A DNA stretch of 64,000 bases. It comes from Natrarchaeobaculum sulfurireducens (GTDB lineage: Archaea > Halobacteriota > Halobacteria > Halobacteriales > Natrialbaceae). Under the pieces are notes generated by a model. The model saw nothing but the letters and a program-made list of their open reading frames with translations, was not told the DNA's origin and searched no databases. The number at the start of each line of letters is the position of its first letter. The stretch's first letter is position 1. Location: positions 744,001 through 808,000 of the forward strand of contig NZ_CP024047.1 of the NCBI RefSeq assembly GCF_003430825.1, given 5' to 3'. This document shows positions 1-7,490 of this stretch, in pieces. The position numbers and the translations under genes were made by a program.

Positions 1-1071
1 TCATTGATTTTTCCTCCGGGTGAGCGCAAGTACGCCGAGTAGTGCAGCCGCGACCACGATGGGTCCGAACCCGGGCGTGGCGTCGCCAGCGTCTTCGGCT
101 TCCTCGTCGGGGACGTCACGAGCGGAGTCGTCAGCCGCATCTTCCTCGACGGCCTCGAGCGCCTCGTCGTCCTCTTCGAAGTCGCCAGCGTCGAGGCCGC
201 GTTCGTCGGCGTCGCTCGCGTTCTCGACGACTGACTCGGGGCGCAGATCCGCACCTGCTCGATCAGTTGCAACGATCGTGCCGTCGAGCCAGAGGATCGC
301 GTCGAGCTGATATCGGTACTCGTCGGGGACCTCGAGCGTCGCCGACGGGGTGGCGGTGTTCCCCGAATCGACGGCACCGACGTCGACCGTCTTCCGGTCG
401 GCGACGATGTTCGAGTCCGCCTGGCGAGCTTTCAGTTCGACCTCGAGTTCGTCGGCAGTCTCGTCGCCGCCGTTGGTGAGATAGCTCGAAACGTCGAGTG
501 TGGCCGTCTCGCCGTCGGCCGACTCGATCGAGTACTCGATCGCCGGCACGTCCGCGAGCGGACTGGCGCCGTCCTCGCCGAAGCGATGGAAGTCGAGGCC
601 CGTCTCGGCGTATGCGGGTGTCAACGAGTCGAGTCCCGAAATCCGGTGGGTCGTCGATTCGACGCGCATCCCGTCGACGTAGACGAACGTTTCGATCTCG
701 TGAGAGCCCTCCCGTGGAACGTCGATCGTCCCGGTAACGACGTCCTCGGTGTCGGGCTCGACGATGCCGACCTCGAGCGCGGTTGTATCTTCGATCAGAC
801 TCGTGTCCGTGTTCGTCGTTCGGTGCACGATGGTTACGTTTTCGGCCGCCACGCCGCGGTCTTCGAGGTAGGTGTCGACCTCGAGCGTTGCCGTCTCGCT
901 AGCGACGTCGTCGGCGGCGATCGTCACTTCGAGCAGCGCCGGTGGGGCATCGAGAGCGGCGTCAGTCTCGGATTCTTCAGGAGCTGCGATCGCACCCGAA
1001 AGGCCGAGCGTCGAAAGCGCAGCGACCACGACCACGAGGGCGACGATCGCGAGGAGGGACTCGCGGTTCAT
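1..1071 (-). CDS. PGF-CTERM surface protein (DUF7490-like)
   Basis: A 356-residue secreted protein. An N-terminal hydrophobic signal (residues 5-33) is followed by two similar beta-rich extracellular repeats (about 45-150 and 180-280), an acidic Asp/Glu linker, and a C-terminal TPGFGP motif, helix and basic end (LTRRKNQ). That is the PGF-CTERM tripartite signal, which archaeosortase A processes to a lipid anchor in haloarchaea. The repeats look like the DUF7490 family (number from memory). An in-frame ATG lies three codons upstream (1080), but the TATA-like box at 1091-1099 places transcription start near 1068-1071, so I use the internal ATG. Ligand or role is unknown. Confidence 0.8.
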   Translation of the reverse strand: MNRESLLAIVALVVVVAALSTLGLSGAIAAPEESETDAALDAPPALLEVTIAADDVASETATLEVDTYLEDRGVAAENVTIVHRTTNTDTSLIEDTTALEVGIVEPDTEDVVTGTIDVPREGSHEIETFVYVDGMRVESTTHRISGLDSLTPAYAETGLDFHRFGEDGASPLADVPAIEYSIESADGETATLDVSSYLTNGGDETADELEVELKARQADSNIVADRKTVDVGAVDSGNTATPSATLEVPDEYRYQLDAILWLDGTIVATDRAGADLRPESVVENASDADERGLDAGDFEEDDEALEAVEEDAADDSARDVPDEEAEDAGDATPGFGPIVVAAALLGVLALTRRKNQ

Positions 1072-1090
1072 AACTGCCATCTCGAGAGAT

Positions 1091-1099
1091 AGTATAAGT
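1091..1099 (-). promoter_or_regulatory. TATA box of the PGF-CTERM gene
   Basis: On the minus strand this reads acttatact, centred about 24 bp before the ATG at 1071. This is the spacing of a leaderless haloarchaeal transcript and decides between the two candidate ATGs. Confidence 0.5.
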
Positions 1100-1201
1100 G
1101 TTTTGTGTAGTCAATCGAACAACACAATTTGCGTCGTCGACGAATGTTTTCGATTGAGTCGGTGCACAAGACCGAAGTATCGGGGCGGTAGAAGACCTCG
1201 C

Positions 1202-1603
1202 GTGTACGTCTTCGTCTACGGAACGTTGACCGATCGCGAGCGAGTCGACGAGGTACTCGAGCCCGATACGGACGCGTTCGCCGGCGAAGCAACGCTCGAG
1301 GGGTTTCACCGGGTCGATGGCCGCTACCCGACGCTCGCTCCGGGTGGGCACGTCGTGGGACGACTGCTCGAGGTCGACGACTACGCCTTGCGGCGACTCG
1401 ATCGGTACGAGAGCGTCGACAGCGGCCTCTACGTCCGCGTGACGGTACCGTTCGACGCCGAACGTGGCGAGGCGGCAGTGTACGTCGGAGATCCAAGCCG
1501 ACTCGGCCTCGAAGCCGTCGACTGGCCAGCGGGGCCGACGCTCGAGAGCCAGGTACGACGGTACGTCGCCGAAGCCGAACCCACGCTCGTACGGGGCGCA
1601 TGA
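1202..1603 (+). CDS. gamma-glutamylcyclotransferase (GGCT/AIG2-like) family protein
   Basis: A 133-residue protein with the family signature right at its start: VFVYGTL near residue 3, then a short beta-barrel fold with GxLLEVDDYALRRLDRYE near the middle. The acidic Glu in this DRYE segment corresponds to the catalytic acid in gamma-glutamylcyclotransferases, which release 5-oxoproline from gamma-glutamyl amides or amines. The actual substrate cannot be read from sequence. I chose the GTG at 1202 because homologues begin a few residues before the YGTL motif; the open frame extends much further upstream but only as antisense of the neighbour. Confidence 0.75.
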   Translation: MYVFVYGTLTDRERVDEVLEPDTDAFAGEATLEGFHRVDGRYPTLAPGGHVVGRLLEVDDYALRRLDRYESVDSGLYVRVTVPFDAERGEAAVYVGDPSRLGLEAVDWPAGPTLESQVRRYVAEAEPTLVRGA

Positions 1604-1682
1604 CGATCGTCCGCCAACCGTCTGACGCAGTTGATAGGCGGCCTCTGTCTGGCGATTTCACTTCCACTCCGGAGGGATGGGA

Positions 1683-1732
1683 TTTATAATGTCGGCGGCC
1701 CCCTCTCCAAATGCACGTCACACGCCGTGCAT
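1683..1732 (+). promoter_or_regulatory. orphan TATA box followed by a hairpin
   Basis: A clear TATA-like tttataat (1683-1690) sits about 190 bp before ilvA. About 25 bp downstream is a perfect 7-bp stem-loop, ATGCACG (1711-1717) with CGTGCAT (1726-1732). ilvA has its own closer TATA box, so this may start a separate small RNA or an ilvA leader. No convincing small protein was seen. Confidence 0.3.
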
Positions 1733-1848
1733 CCTGTATTCCCTTTCGTGCTGTCAGGTCATCCACCGCGACAGCACGTCCCTGTCAACGCCGTCGAGCG
1801 GCGCGTTCCCCGTCGCGAGTGACTGACCAGCCGACAGATCAGTCCGAC

Positions 1849-1858
1849 AGTATATACT
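1849..1858 (+). promoter_or_regulatory. TATA box of ilvA
   Basis: The sequence agtatatact is centred 26 bp before the ilvA ATG, matching leaderless transcription. Confidence 0.55.
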
Positions 1859-1879
1859 GGATGACTTCCTATAACAGGT

Positions 1880-3091
1880 ATGCTCGAACTCTCAGACCTC
1901 CTCGAGGCTCACGAACGGGTTCGCGAGACATCGAGGCATACACCGCTCGAGCGTTCGCACACCTACTCGGCGATGACTGGCGCCGACGTCCACCTGAAAC
2001 TCGAGAACTTCCAGCGGACGGGGGCGTTCAAGATCCGCGGGGCGACGAACCGGATCGCGACGCTGTCGGCCGACCAGAAAGACGCAGGCGTCGTGACCGC
2101 GAGCGCGGGCAACCACGCCCAGGGAGTCGCGCTCGCGGCCACCCGCGCGGGTGTCGACGCGAAGATCGTGATGCCCGAGTACGCCCCCATCGCGAAGGTG
2201 AAAGCGACGCGAAACTACGGCGCCGAGGTCGTCCTCTCGGGAAGCGACTACGCCGAGGCTGCCGAACGCGCCCACGAGATCGAACGCGAAGAGAACCGAA
2301 CCTACGTCCACGCCTTCGACGACGAGATGGTGATGGCCGGCCAGGGCACCATCGGGCTCGAGATCCTCGAGGACTGTCCCGACCTCGACACCGTCGTCGT
2401 CCCCATCGGCGGCGGCGGGCTGATCAGTGGCATCGCGACGGCGATCAAAGAACAGAAACCCGACACACGCGTGATCGGCGTCCAGGCCGACGGTGCCTCG
2501 AGTGCCGCCCGATCGCTCGAGAAGGGCGAGCGAATCTCGCTCGATGGTGTCGATACGATCGCCGACGGGATCGCCACCCGGAGCGTCGGCGAGGAGACCT
2601 TCGCACATATCCAGGAGTACGTCGACGAGATCGTCACCGTCTCCGACCCCGAGATCGCCGTCACCATCGTCTACCTCCTCGAGCGATCGAAGACGATGGT
2701 CGAGGGTGCGGGTGCGGTCCCGCTTGCAGCCGTCCTCTTCGAGGCGTTCGACTACGAGCCAGACGAGACGATCGTCGCTGCACTCTGTGGGGGGAACATC
2801 GACCTCAACACGCTCACGAACGTCGTCGTCCGCGGGCTGGTCGAAACCGGGCGCTATCTGAAGATCCGCACCGTCCTCAAAGATCGCCCCGGCGCGCTCG
2901 AGGACCTTCTCGATATCTTCACCGCTCACCGGGCGAACATCTACGCGATCCACCACGACCGGACCTCCCGGGACGTCAACATGAGCGACACTGAAGTCGA
3001 GATCGAACTCGAGATGCGCGGGCCCGACCACGTCGAGGCGTTCCTCGCCGATCTGCGCGAAGCGGGCTACGAAGTCGACGTCTTGGTGTAA
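1880..3091 (+). CDS. ilvA: threonine ammonia-lyase (threonine dehydratase)
   Basis: Cytoplasmic PLP enzyme that deaminates threonine to 2-oxobutyrate, the first step toward isoleucine or threonine catabolism. It is 403 residues, the usual length of the ACT-bearing archaeal form. The PLP lysine is K51 in TGAFKIRGA, the phosphate-binding glycine loop IGGGGLISG is near residue 180, and a C-terminal ACT domain (about 325-403, beginning near LKIRTVLKDRPGALE) is expected to bind a regulatory amino acid. RidA lies 54 bp downstream; RidA proteins hydrolyse the reactive enamine/imine made by this enzyme, so the pair makes biochemical sense. The start is the ATG just after the TATA box. Confidence 0.95.
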   Translation: MLELSDLLEAHERVRETSRHTPLERSHTYSAMTGADVHLKLENFQRTGAFKIRGATNRIATLSADQKDAGVVTASAGNHAQGVALAATRAGVDAKIVMPEYAPIAKVKATRNYGAEVVLSGSDYAEAAERAHEIEREENRTYVHAFDDEMVMAGQGTIGLEILEDCPDLDTVVVPIGGGGLISGIATAIKEQKPDTRVIGVQADGASSAARSLEKGERISLDGVDTIADGIATRSVGEETFAHIQEYVDEIVTVSDPEIAVTIVYLLERSKTMVEGAGAVPLAAVLFEAFDYEPDETIVAALCGGNIDLNTLTNVVVRGLVETGRYLKIRTVLKDRPGALEDLLDIFTAHRANIYAIHHDRTSRDVNMSDTEVEIELEMRGPDHVEAFLADLREAGYEVDVLV

Positions 3092-3113
3092 TGCGGGCGA
3101 TTCGTTTCGCCCG

Positions 3114-3121
3114 GTTATAAG
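3114..3121 (+). promoter_or_regulatory. TATA box of ridA
   Basis: The sequence gttataag is centred about 28 bp before the ATG at 3146. It supports that ATG over the GTG four codons upstream and suggests ridA has its own promoter as well as any read-through from ilvA. Confidence 0.5.
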
Positions 3122-3145
3122 CCACTTCACGCGGTGTCCTCTGAT

Positions 3146-3526
3146 ATGAAACGCGTAACTGAAACCGACGACGCACCCGCCGCCGTCGGCGCGTACAGCC
3201 AGGCTGCGACCGATGGCTCGCTGCTATTCACCGCCGGACAGATCCCGCTCACCCCCGACGGGGACCTGCTGGACGACGAGCCGATCGAAGCCCAGACCGA
3301 ACAGGCGCTCGACAACCTCGTCGCCATCCTCGAAGCGGAGGGAGTCGACCCCGTGGACGTGCTCAAGGTAACCGTCTTCCTCGACGATATCGACGACTTC
3401 GAGGCGATGAACGAGACCTACGCCGGCTACTTCGACGACGAACCGCCAGCTCGAAGCGCCATCGAAGTCGGCGCGCTCCCCAAAGGCGTCGGCGTCGAAA
3501 TCGAAGCTGTCGCCAGCCTCGAGTAA
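3146..3526 (+). CDS. ridA: RidA family enamine/imine deaminase
   Basis: A 126-residue RidA/YjgF/UK114 protein. These trimeric enzymes hydrolyse 2-aminoacrylate and related enamines released by PLP dehydratases. Diagnostic parts are AVGAYSQA at the N-terminus, FTAGQIPLTPDG, and the C-terminal PPARSAIEVGALPKGVGVEIEA, which carries the conserved Arg that binds the substrate carboxylate (PARSAIEV). Length fits the family. It directly follows ilvA on the same strand, whose product RidA is known to handle. An in-frame GTG at 3134 is possible but less likely given the promoter spacing. Confidence 0.93.
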   Translation: MKRVTETDDAPAAVGAYSQAATDGSLLFTAGQIPLTPDGDLLDDEPIEAQTEQALDNLVAILEAEGVDPVDVLKVTVFLDDIDDFEAMNETYAGYFDDEPPARSAIEVGALPKGVGVEIEAVASLE

Positions 3527-3547
3527 CGTGTCTCTCCGGGCTCACTG

Positions 3548-3802
3548 ATGAACCCACGCACCAAGTCCGCGCTGCTGTGGGGTGCCGTTGGCTTCATGGC
3601 GTTTCTGGTGCTCGTTCAGGGCTATGCCCTGTTCGTCGAGCCGCTGGTGTCGATCACGCAGGGCGGGGCCGTCGCCCTCCTCGTCGGTGTCGCGACTGCA
3701 ACGAGCGCCTATGCGGTCGAACACCGGGTCGCCGCGTGGTCGGCCCGCCGTGCGATGGATGAACCCAGGTCACACGACGGCGACGGTAAAAGTAAGAGTT
3801 AA
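3548..3802 (+). CDS. small two-helix membrane protein
   Basis: An 84-residue protein with two hydrophobic helices (about 7-32 and 36-56) and a charged, probably cytoplasmic tail. It starts 21 bp after ridA and may be co-transcribed with it. It is a short haloarchaeal membrane protein of unknown function. Confidence 0.65.
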   Translation: MNPRTKSALLWGAVGFMAFLVLVQGYALFVEPLVSITQGGAVALLVGVATATSAYAVEHRVAAWSARRAMDEPRSHDGDGKSKS

Positions 3803-3829
3803 ACGACGCACGCGGCTAAGTCCACTCGA

Positions 3830-3911
3830 GCCAGGATGGCCGAACGGTAAGGCGCACGCCTGGAAAGCGTGTTCCCTTTCGGGATTCTGGGTTCAAATCC
3901 CAGTCCTGGCG
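3830..3911 (+). tRNA. tRNA-Ser (anticodon GGA)
   Basis: Cloverleaf can be drawn directly. The acceptor stem pairs GCCAGGA (3830-3836) with TCCTGGC (3904-3910), with discriminator G3911. The anticodon stem CACGC/GCGTG encloses CTGGAAA, giving anticodon GGA. A long variable arm (TTCCCTTTCGGGATT region) marks it as class II, and the T loop is GTTCAAATC. The 3' CCA is not encoded. The last 21 bases are repeated 139 bp downstream. Confidence 0.95.
3891..3911 (+). repeat. tRNA-Ser 3' end, candidate att site (copy 1)
   Basis: The T arm and acceptor end of the tRNA gene form a 21-bp sequence that recurs exactly at 4030-4050. Tyrosine integrases of archaeal viruses and plasmids commonly use tRNA 3' ends, so this copy would be the intact-gene side of an old integration. 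Confidence 0.55.
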
Positions 3912-4029
3912 TTTCTACTGTGAGTAATCCGCGAGCAGCAGAAACCTACTGGCTGTATTTGAACACGCGAGTCGCAGCCCCGGAACGGCCGAACGAAGTG
4001 AGGCCGCATGCCCGGAACGTCTCGAACCT

Positions 4030-4050
4030 GTTCAAATCCCAGTCCTGGCG
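4030..4050 (+). repeat. duplicated tRNA-Ser 3' end, candidate att site (copy 2)
   Basis: Exact 21-bp duplicate of 3891-3911 with no tRNA body in front of it. The 118 bp between the copies contain no gene. This looks like the scar left after an element excised or decayed, with a TnpB fragment just beyond it. Confidence 0.55.
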
Positions 4051-4085
4051 GTTTTCGATTCGGTCCAGACTGAGTAGCGGTACCT

Positions 4086-4283
4086 GTGGTAGTCGCTTGG
4101 GGTGTTGTTTACGTAGGAAAACGGGACCAGGAACAGGTGGTGCCCGACGAATACTTGCGGAGAACCGCGGCCATTCGGCTCGTACTCACCGACAAACAGC
4201 AGGAGCTACTCGAAGAGACGATCAACCAGTGGAAGGTTGCGGTAAGTCCGTCGAAACTCGCGGGACGGCACACGGGCTCTTGA
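4086..4283 (+). pseudogene. TnpB (IS200/IS605, IS1341-type) N-terminal fragment
   Basis: The 65-codon frame contains EYLRRTAAIRLVLTDKQQEL and LEETINQWK, which read like the first 40 residues of haloarchaeal TnpB proteins. The match ends at about codon 50 and the frame stops at 4283, while a full TnpB is about 400 residues. No RuvC motifs or element ends are seen downstream, where the PadR-like gene begins on the other strand. It lies next to the duplicated tRNA end, consistent with a small mobile-element graveyard. Confidence 0.6.
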
Positions 4284-4347
4284 TCTTCGCCGTCGCTTGC
4301 GACTCGATCGATCGCTGGTTACCTGTGCGGTCGACGGCTCGTGAACG

Positions 4348-4848
4348 TCAGTACCGATTGAGGAAGGCGTAGAGCAACATCCCGAACGCGAGGTGTTGCA
4401 TCATCGTCCCTTCAACGGTATCACGGACGTAGTCAGGATCGACGATCGAGTACTCTTTCGTCCGGACTTTCGCGTGCATCGAGAGGACGTCACGGTCTTC
4501 TAACTCGTGGAGGCGGGGATAGACGGTTCCAGGGCTCAAATGGGCGTCGAAGACGCACTCGAGGTCAGTCAGCAGTTCGTCTCCGTGGGTTTCCTCGTGG
4601 AGTGCGATGAGCATCAAGAGCAGTTCGTCCAGGTTCTCCTTGACGAGAGCGTCGTCGAACGCGACTTCGCCGACCGGAAGCGCGTCGATGACGGAATCAA
4701 GTAACTCCTCGAGTTCCCGTTCGACGTCTTCGGCCGATTTGGTGGTCCGATCAGGAGACCGATCGTACGATTCCGACGACTGGTCTGGGGGTGCCGCCCT
4801 CGAGAGTTCCTCGAGTGCGGACTCGGTGTTGAACGTGTTGTCACGCAT
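4348..4848 (-). CDS. PadR-type winged-helix transcriptional regulator
   Basis: A 166-residue protein. The first 60 residues are charged and probably disordered. The C-terminal part has a PadR-like winged helix: LLMLIALHEETHGDELLTDL, then HLSPGTVYPRLHELEDRDVL (recognition helix and wing), ending with a hydrophobic helix at the C-terminus. PadR proteins usually repress a nearby gene, but no obvious target is adjacent. Confidence 0.75.
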   Translation of the reverse strand: MRDNTFNTESALEELSRAAPPDQSSESYDRSPDRTTKSAEDVERELEELLDSVIDALPVGEVAFDDALVKENLDELLLMLIALHEETHGDELLTDLECVFDAHLSPGTVYPRLHELEDRDVLSMHAKVRTKEYSIVDPDYVRDTVEGTMMQHLAFGMLLYAFLNRY

Positions 4849-5294
4849 AGCCGATCACTGTAGGGGGTTCCGTGAGTGGGGTCTCGTCCCGCCGCCGACT
4901 GCCCATCGGCCACAGAATCGTGATCTCTGGCCCCAACCACGACTAATCTAATCGTGGAACTACCCCATAATAAACGACAGGGAACCTACCGAACACAGCA
5001 CAAATAAATCAATAGCTGTGAACGTACATAATAACGCGAGAGCGGACACTGTGTGCCTGTCTCGGCACTTCTCGCTGGAATTCGATAGTGACAGGCACGC
5101 CGACGGTTCGAATTGAGAGGAATTGTGGCGTTCTGAGTGCAGTTCCAGTCGGCCACCCACAATACTGGGGAACGGTCGGTCAGCGGACGCTCGTGGCCGG
5201 TGGAGATGGGGCCGGTCACAGGCACTTTCGCTGGCGGCCGAGCGGGCTCGAGGCGACCGACGGTCTTTTTCCACTCCGCGGGACTAGCCGAGGT
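4849..5294. other. intergenic region, no gene seen
   Basis: 446 bp between two divergent genes. The part nearest the PadR-like gene is AT-richer (ccataataaa near 4967 and cataataacg near 5028) and could hold its promoter. I saw no RNA gene, repeat or credible short reading frame. Confidence 0.5.
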
Positions 5295-5729
5295 ATGACC
5301 GATCCACGCGCAGAGTTTTTGGCGGGCGAGCGGTTGGACGACGTCGCACTGTTTCTCGCAGAGTCGTACGTTTCCGACGATCGACTCGAGGAATTCGGCG
5401 AGCGCGTCGACGGCGGTGTCGTGATCGTGGTCGACGGCGAGCGCGGCCGGAACGCGTTTCGGGCGGCGACAGGGACCGATGCGATGGCGTTTGCCCAGTC
5501 CGCGATGGCGCTCGAGGGGCTCGTCGATAGCGACCTCGCGGGCGGGCAGTGTCCAGAGGCGCCGACCGACGAGGACGAACACGCGGTGCAGTTCGTCTTC
5601 GCGTTCGCCGAGGAACGAAACGAGGACGCGGGTGGCATCTACGCCGAGGGCGACGTCGTCCACGCGTACGCCCGCTGTCGCTGTGGCACCTCCTATTCGG
5701 ATCGCTGGACTGTTCTCGACTCGGCGTGA
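5295..5729 (+). CDS. conserved haloarchaeal protein (possibly DUF5807)
   Basis: A 144-residue soluble acidic protein starting MTDPRAEFLAGERLDDVALF and ending with a small cysteine pair, RCRCGTSYSDRW. From memory it resembles the haloarchaeal DUF5807 family; no function is known to me. The ATG at 5295 was chosen because the frame continues upstream only as non-coding sequence and the C-terminal two-thirds aligns with that remembered family length. Confidence 0.65.
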   Translation: MTDPRAEFLAGERLDDVALFLAESYVSDDRLEEFGERVDGGVVIVVDGERGRNAFRAATGTDAMAFAQSAMALEGLVDSDLAGGQCPEAPTDEDEHAVQFVFAFAEERNEDAGGIYAEGDVVHAYARCRCGTSYSDRWTVLDSA

Positions 5730-5819
5730 GCACTGACTCGCACATGGCCGCGATGGGGTGAAAGCGGAACGCATTGCCGAGCGTGTCACGTCTTTGTACT
5801 CCGTCGTGGTCCGACGCCC

Positions 5820-6221
5820 GTGACGACTGATCCCGACGACCTCGATCTGAGCGACGCCGAACTGGCCGCGTTGCACGACCTGCAACTCGGTATCGAACAC
5901 GTCTACCGGGCCTACGGAACCCTCCTCGAGTTTCACCACGACCTCGGCCACGCGATGGACCGGATGGCTGACGCCGAAGACGAACTCCGTGACGCCGGCC
6001 ACGAGGCCTGGGCGGACGAGCTGCGAGACGAGCATCTTCCGGCGGGAGCGATCAGCGACCAGTGGACCTTCGAACTCGTCGAGGAGTTCTCAGCGGAGTT
6101 CTTAGAGGAAGTTGCCTCCTTCGAGGAGGGGGTCCGCGACGAGTTAGCAGATGGAATCGATCACGTGACCGAGCGCCGTCAGAAACGACGGCTGCGTGAG
6201 CGCGCCCAGCACGACGACTGA
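5820..6221 (+). CDS. haloarchaeal hypothetical helical protein
   Basis: A 133-residue acidic, almost entirely helical protein (LHDLQLGIEHVYRAYGTLLE near residue 20) ending with a basic stretch (TERRQKRRLRERAQ). It starts with GTG and lies 44 bp before the SolA-like oxidase on the same strand. I do not recognise a family with a known function. Confidence 0.6.
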   Translation: MTTDPDDLDLSDAELAALHDLQLGIEHVYRAYGTLLEFHHDLGHAMDRMADAEDELRDAGHEAWADELRDEHLPAGAISDQWTFELVEEFSAEFLEEVASFEEGVRDELADGIDHVTERRQKRRLRERAQHDD

Positions 6222-6265
6222 CCGCGGAGGCAAGCGTTTTCGCAGGCCCGGTCGTACGGTGGGCC

Positions 6266-7393
6266 ATGAGCGACCGCTACGACGTGATCGTCCTCGGCGT
6301 CGGCGGCATGGGGAGTGCGGCGGCCGCCCACCTGGCCGACCGCGGTGCCGACGTGCTCGGCCTCGAGCGCTACGATATTCCTCACAGCTACGGCTCCTCG
6401 CACGGCCACTCCCGGATCTTTCGACTCGCCTACCACGAGCACCCGGGATACGTACCGCTGCTCGAGCGAGCCGCCGAACTCTGGGACGAGTTAGACGCCG
6501 AGCACGACCGACAGCTACTGTATCGAACCGGCTCGATCACCGCCGGGCCTGCCGACGGCGACCTCGTCGGCGGCGCTCGACGGTCGTGTGAGACCCACGA
6601 TCTCGAGTACGACCACCTCTCGAGTGCAGCACTTGCCGACAGGTATCCGGGTTACCAGCTTCCCGCGTCGTACGAAGCGATCTATCAGCCCGACGGCGGC
6701 TTTCTGGTCCCCGAGCAGTGTACGGTCGCCCACGTGAACCGGGCCCAGCGAGCCGGAGCGACCATCCGTGCCCGCGAACGCGTCGTCGACTGGCGGCCTA
6801 CGGACGACGGCGTCCGGGTCGAAACCGACTACGGGCCATACGAGGCAGACCGACTCGTCGTGACAGCCGGCGCGTGGGCCGCCCGATTCATCGACGCTCT
6901 CGAGGGCGTCCTCGAGCCGGAACGGCAGGTCCTCGCCTGGCTCCAGCCCGACGACCCAGACCAGTTCGCGCCCGACCGGTTCCCCGTCTGGGTTCTCGAG
7001 AATCCCGACGGTCTGTACTACGGGTTTCCCGTCCACCACGTTCCGGGCTTCAAATTCGGCCGCTATCATCACCGACAAGAAGTCGTCGACCCCGACGCGT
7101 TCGAACGCGAGCCCACCCAGGCCGACGAACGGCTCCTCAGAGGATTCGCCGAGGAGCATTTCCCCGATGCCGCCGGGCCGACGCTGCGACTCTCGACGTG
7201 CCTGTTCACCAACACGCCCGACGAACATTTCGTTCTCGACCGACTCCCCGACCACCCGCAGGTCGTCGTCGGTGCCGGTTTCTCCGGTCACGGCTTCAAG
7301 TTCGCCAGCGTCGTCGGTGAGATCCTCGCCGACCTCGCACTCGAGGGCGAGACCGATCACGAGATCGGGACGTTCTCGCTGGATCGGTTCTAA
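6266..7393 (+). CDS. solA: SolA-like FAD oxidase (sarcosine / N-methyltryptophan oxidase family)
   Basis: A 375-residue flavoprotein of the monomeric sarcosine oxidase group, which oxidatively demethylates N-methyl amino acids to give the amine, formaldehyde and H2O2. The N-terminal dinucleotide-binding motif is VLGVGGMGSAAAAHLADRG, followed by the family-typical SSHGHSRIFRLAYHEHP. Near the C-terminus, GAGFSGHGFKFA is the conserved flavin-proximal segment. The cysteine that carries covalent FAD in monomeric sarcosine oxidase is expected near STCLFTNTPDEHFVLD, and a Cys is present there. The exact N-methyl substrate is not certain. Confidence 0.85.
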   Translation: MSDRYDVIVLGVGGMGSAAAAHLADRGADVLGLERYDIPHSYGSSHGHSRIFRLAYHEHPGYVPLLERAAELWDELDAEHDRQLLYRTGSITAGPADGDLVGGARRSCETHDLEYDHLSSAALADRYPGYQLPASYEAIYQPDGGFLVPEQCTVAHVNRAQRAGATIRARERVVDWRPTDDGVRVETDYGPYEADRLVVTAGAWAARFIDALEGVLEPERQVLAWLQPDDPDQFAPDRFPVWVLENPDGLYYGFPVHHVPGFKFGRYHHRQEVVDPDAFEREPTQADERLLRGFAEEHFPDAAGPTLRLSTCLFTNTPDEHFVLDRLPDHPQVVVGAGFSGHGFKFASVVGEILADLALEGETDHEIGTFSLDRF

Positions 7394-7410
7394 CCGACCG
7401 ACGGCCCGAC

Positions 7411-7478
7411 GAACCCACCGACTCGACCGACAATCTGCCCAACGAACCCAGCGACTCGACCGACAATCTGCCCAACGA
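7411..7478. repeat. two-copy 33-bp tandem repeat
   Basis: Two copies of a 33-bp unit (core cgactcgaccgacaatctgc) lie at 7419 and 7452, in the 97 bp between the convergent stops of the oxidase and the DUF5305 gene. There are too few copies and no spacers for a CRISPR array. Confidence 0.6.
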
Positions 7479-7490
7479 CCCGATCGACGA

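Noticed and set aside
1892-3130. A 412-codon open frame on the minus strand across ilvA and ridA's start
   Set aside because: It is exactly antisense to ilvA, has no recognisable motif, and arises from GC-rich third positions; ilvA is unmistakable.
4030-4050. Possible second tRNA gene
   Set aside because: Only the T arm and acceptor 3' half are present; there is no D arm or anticodon arm before it.
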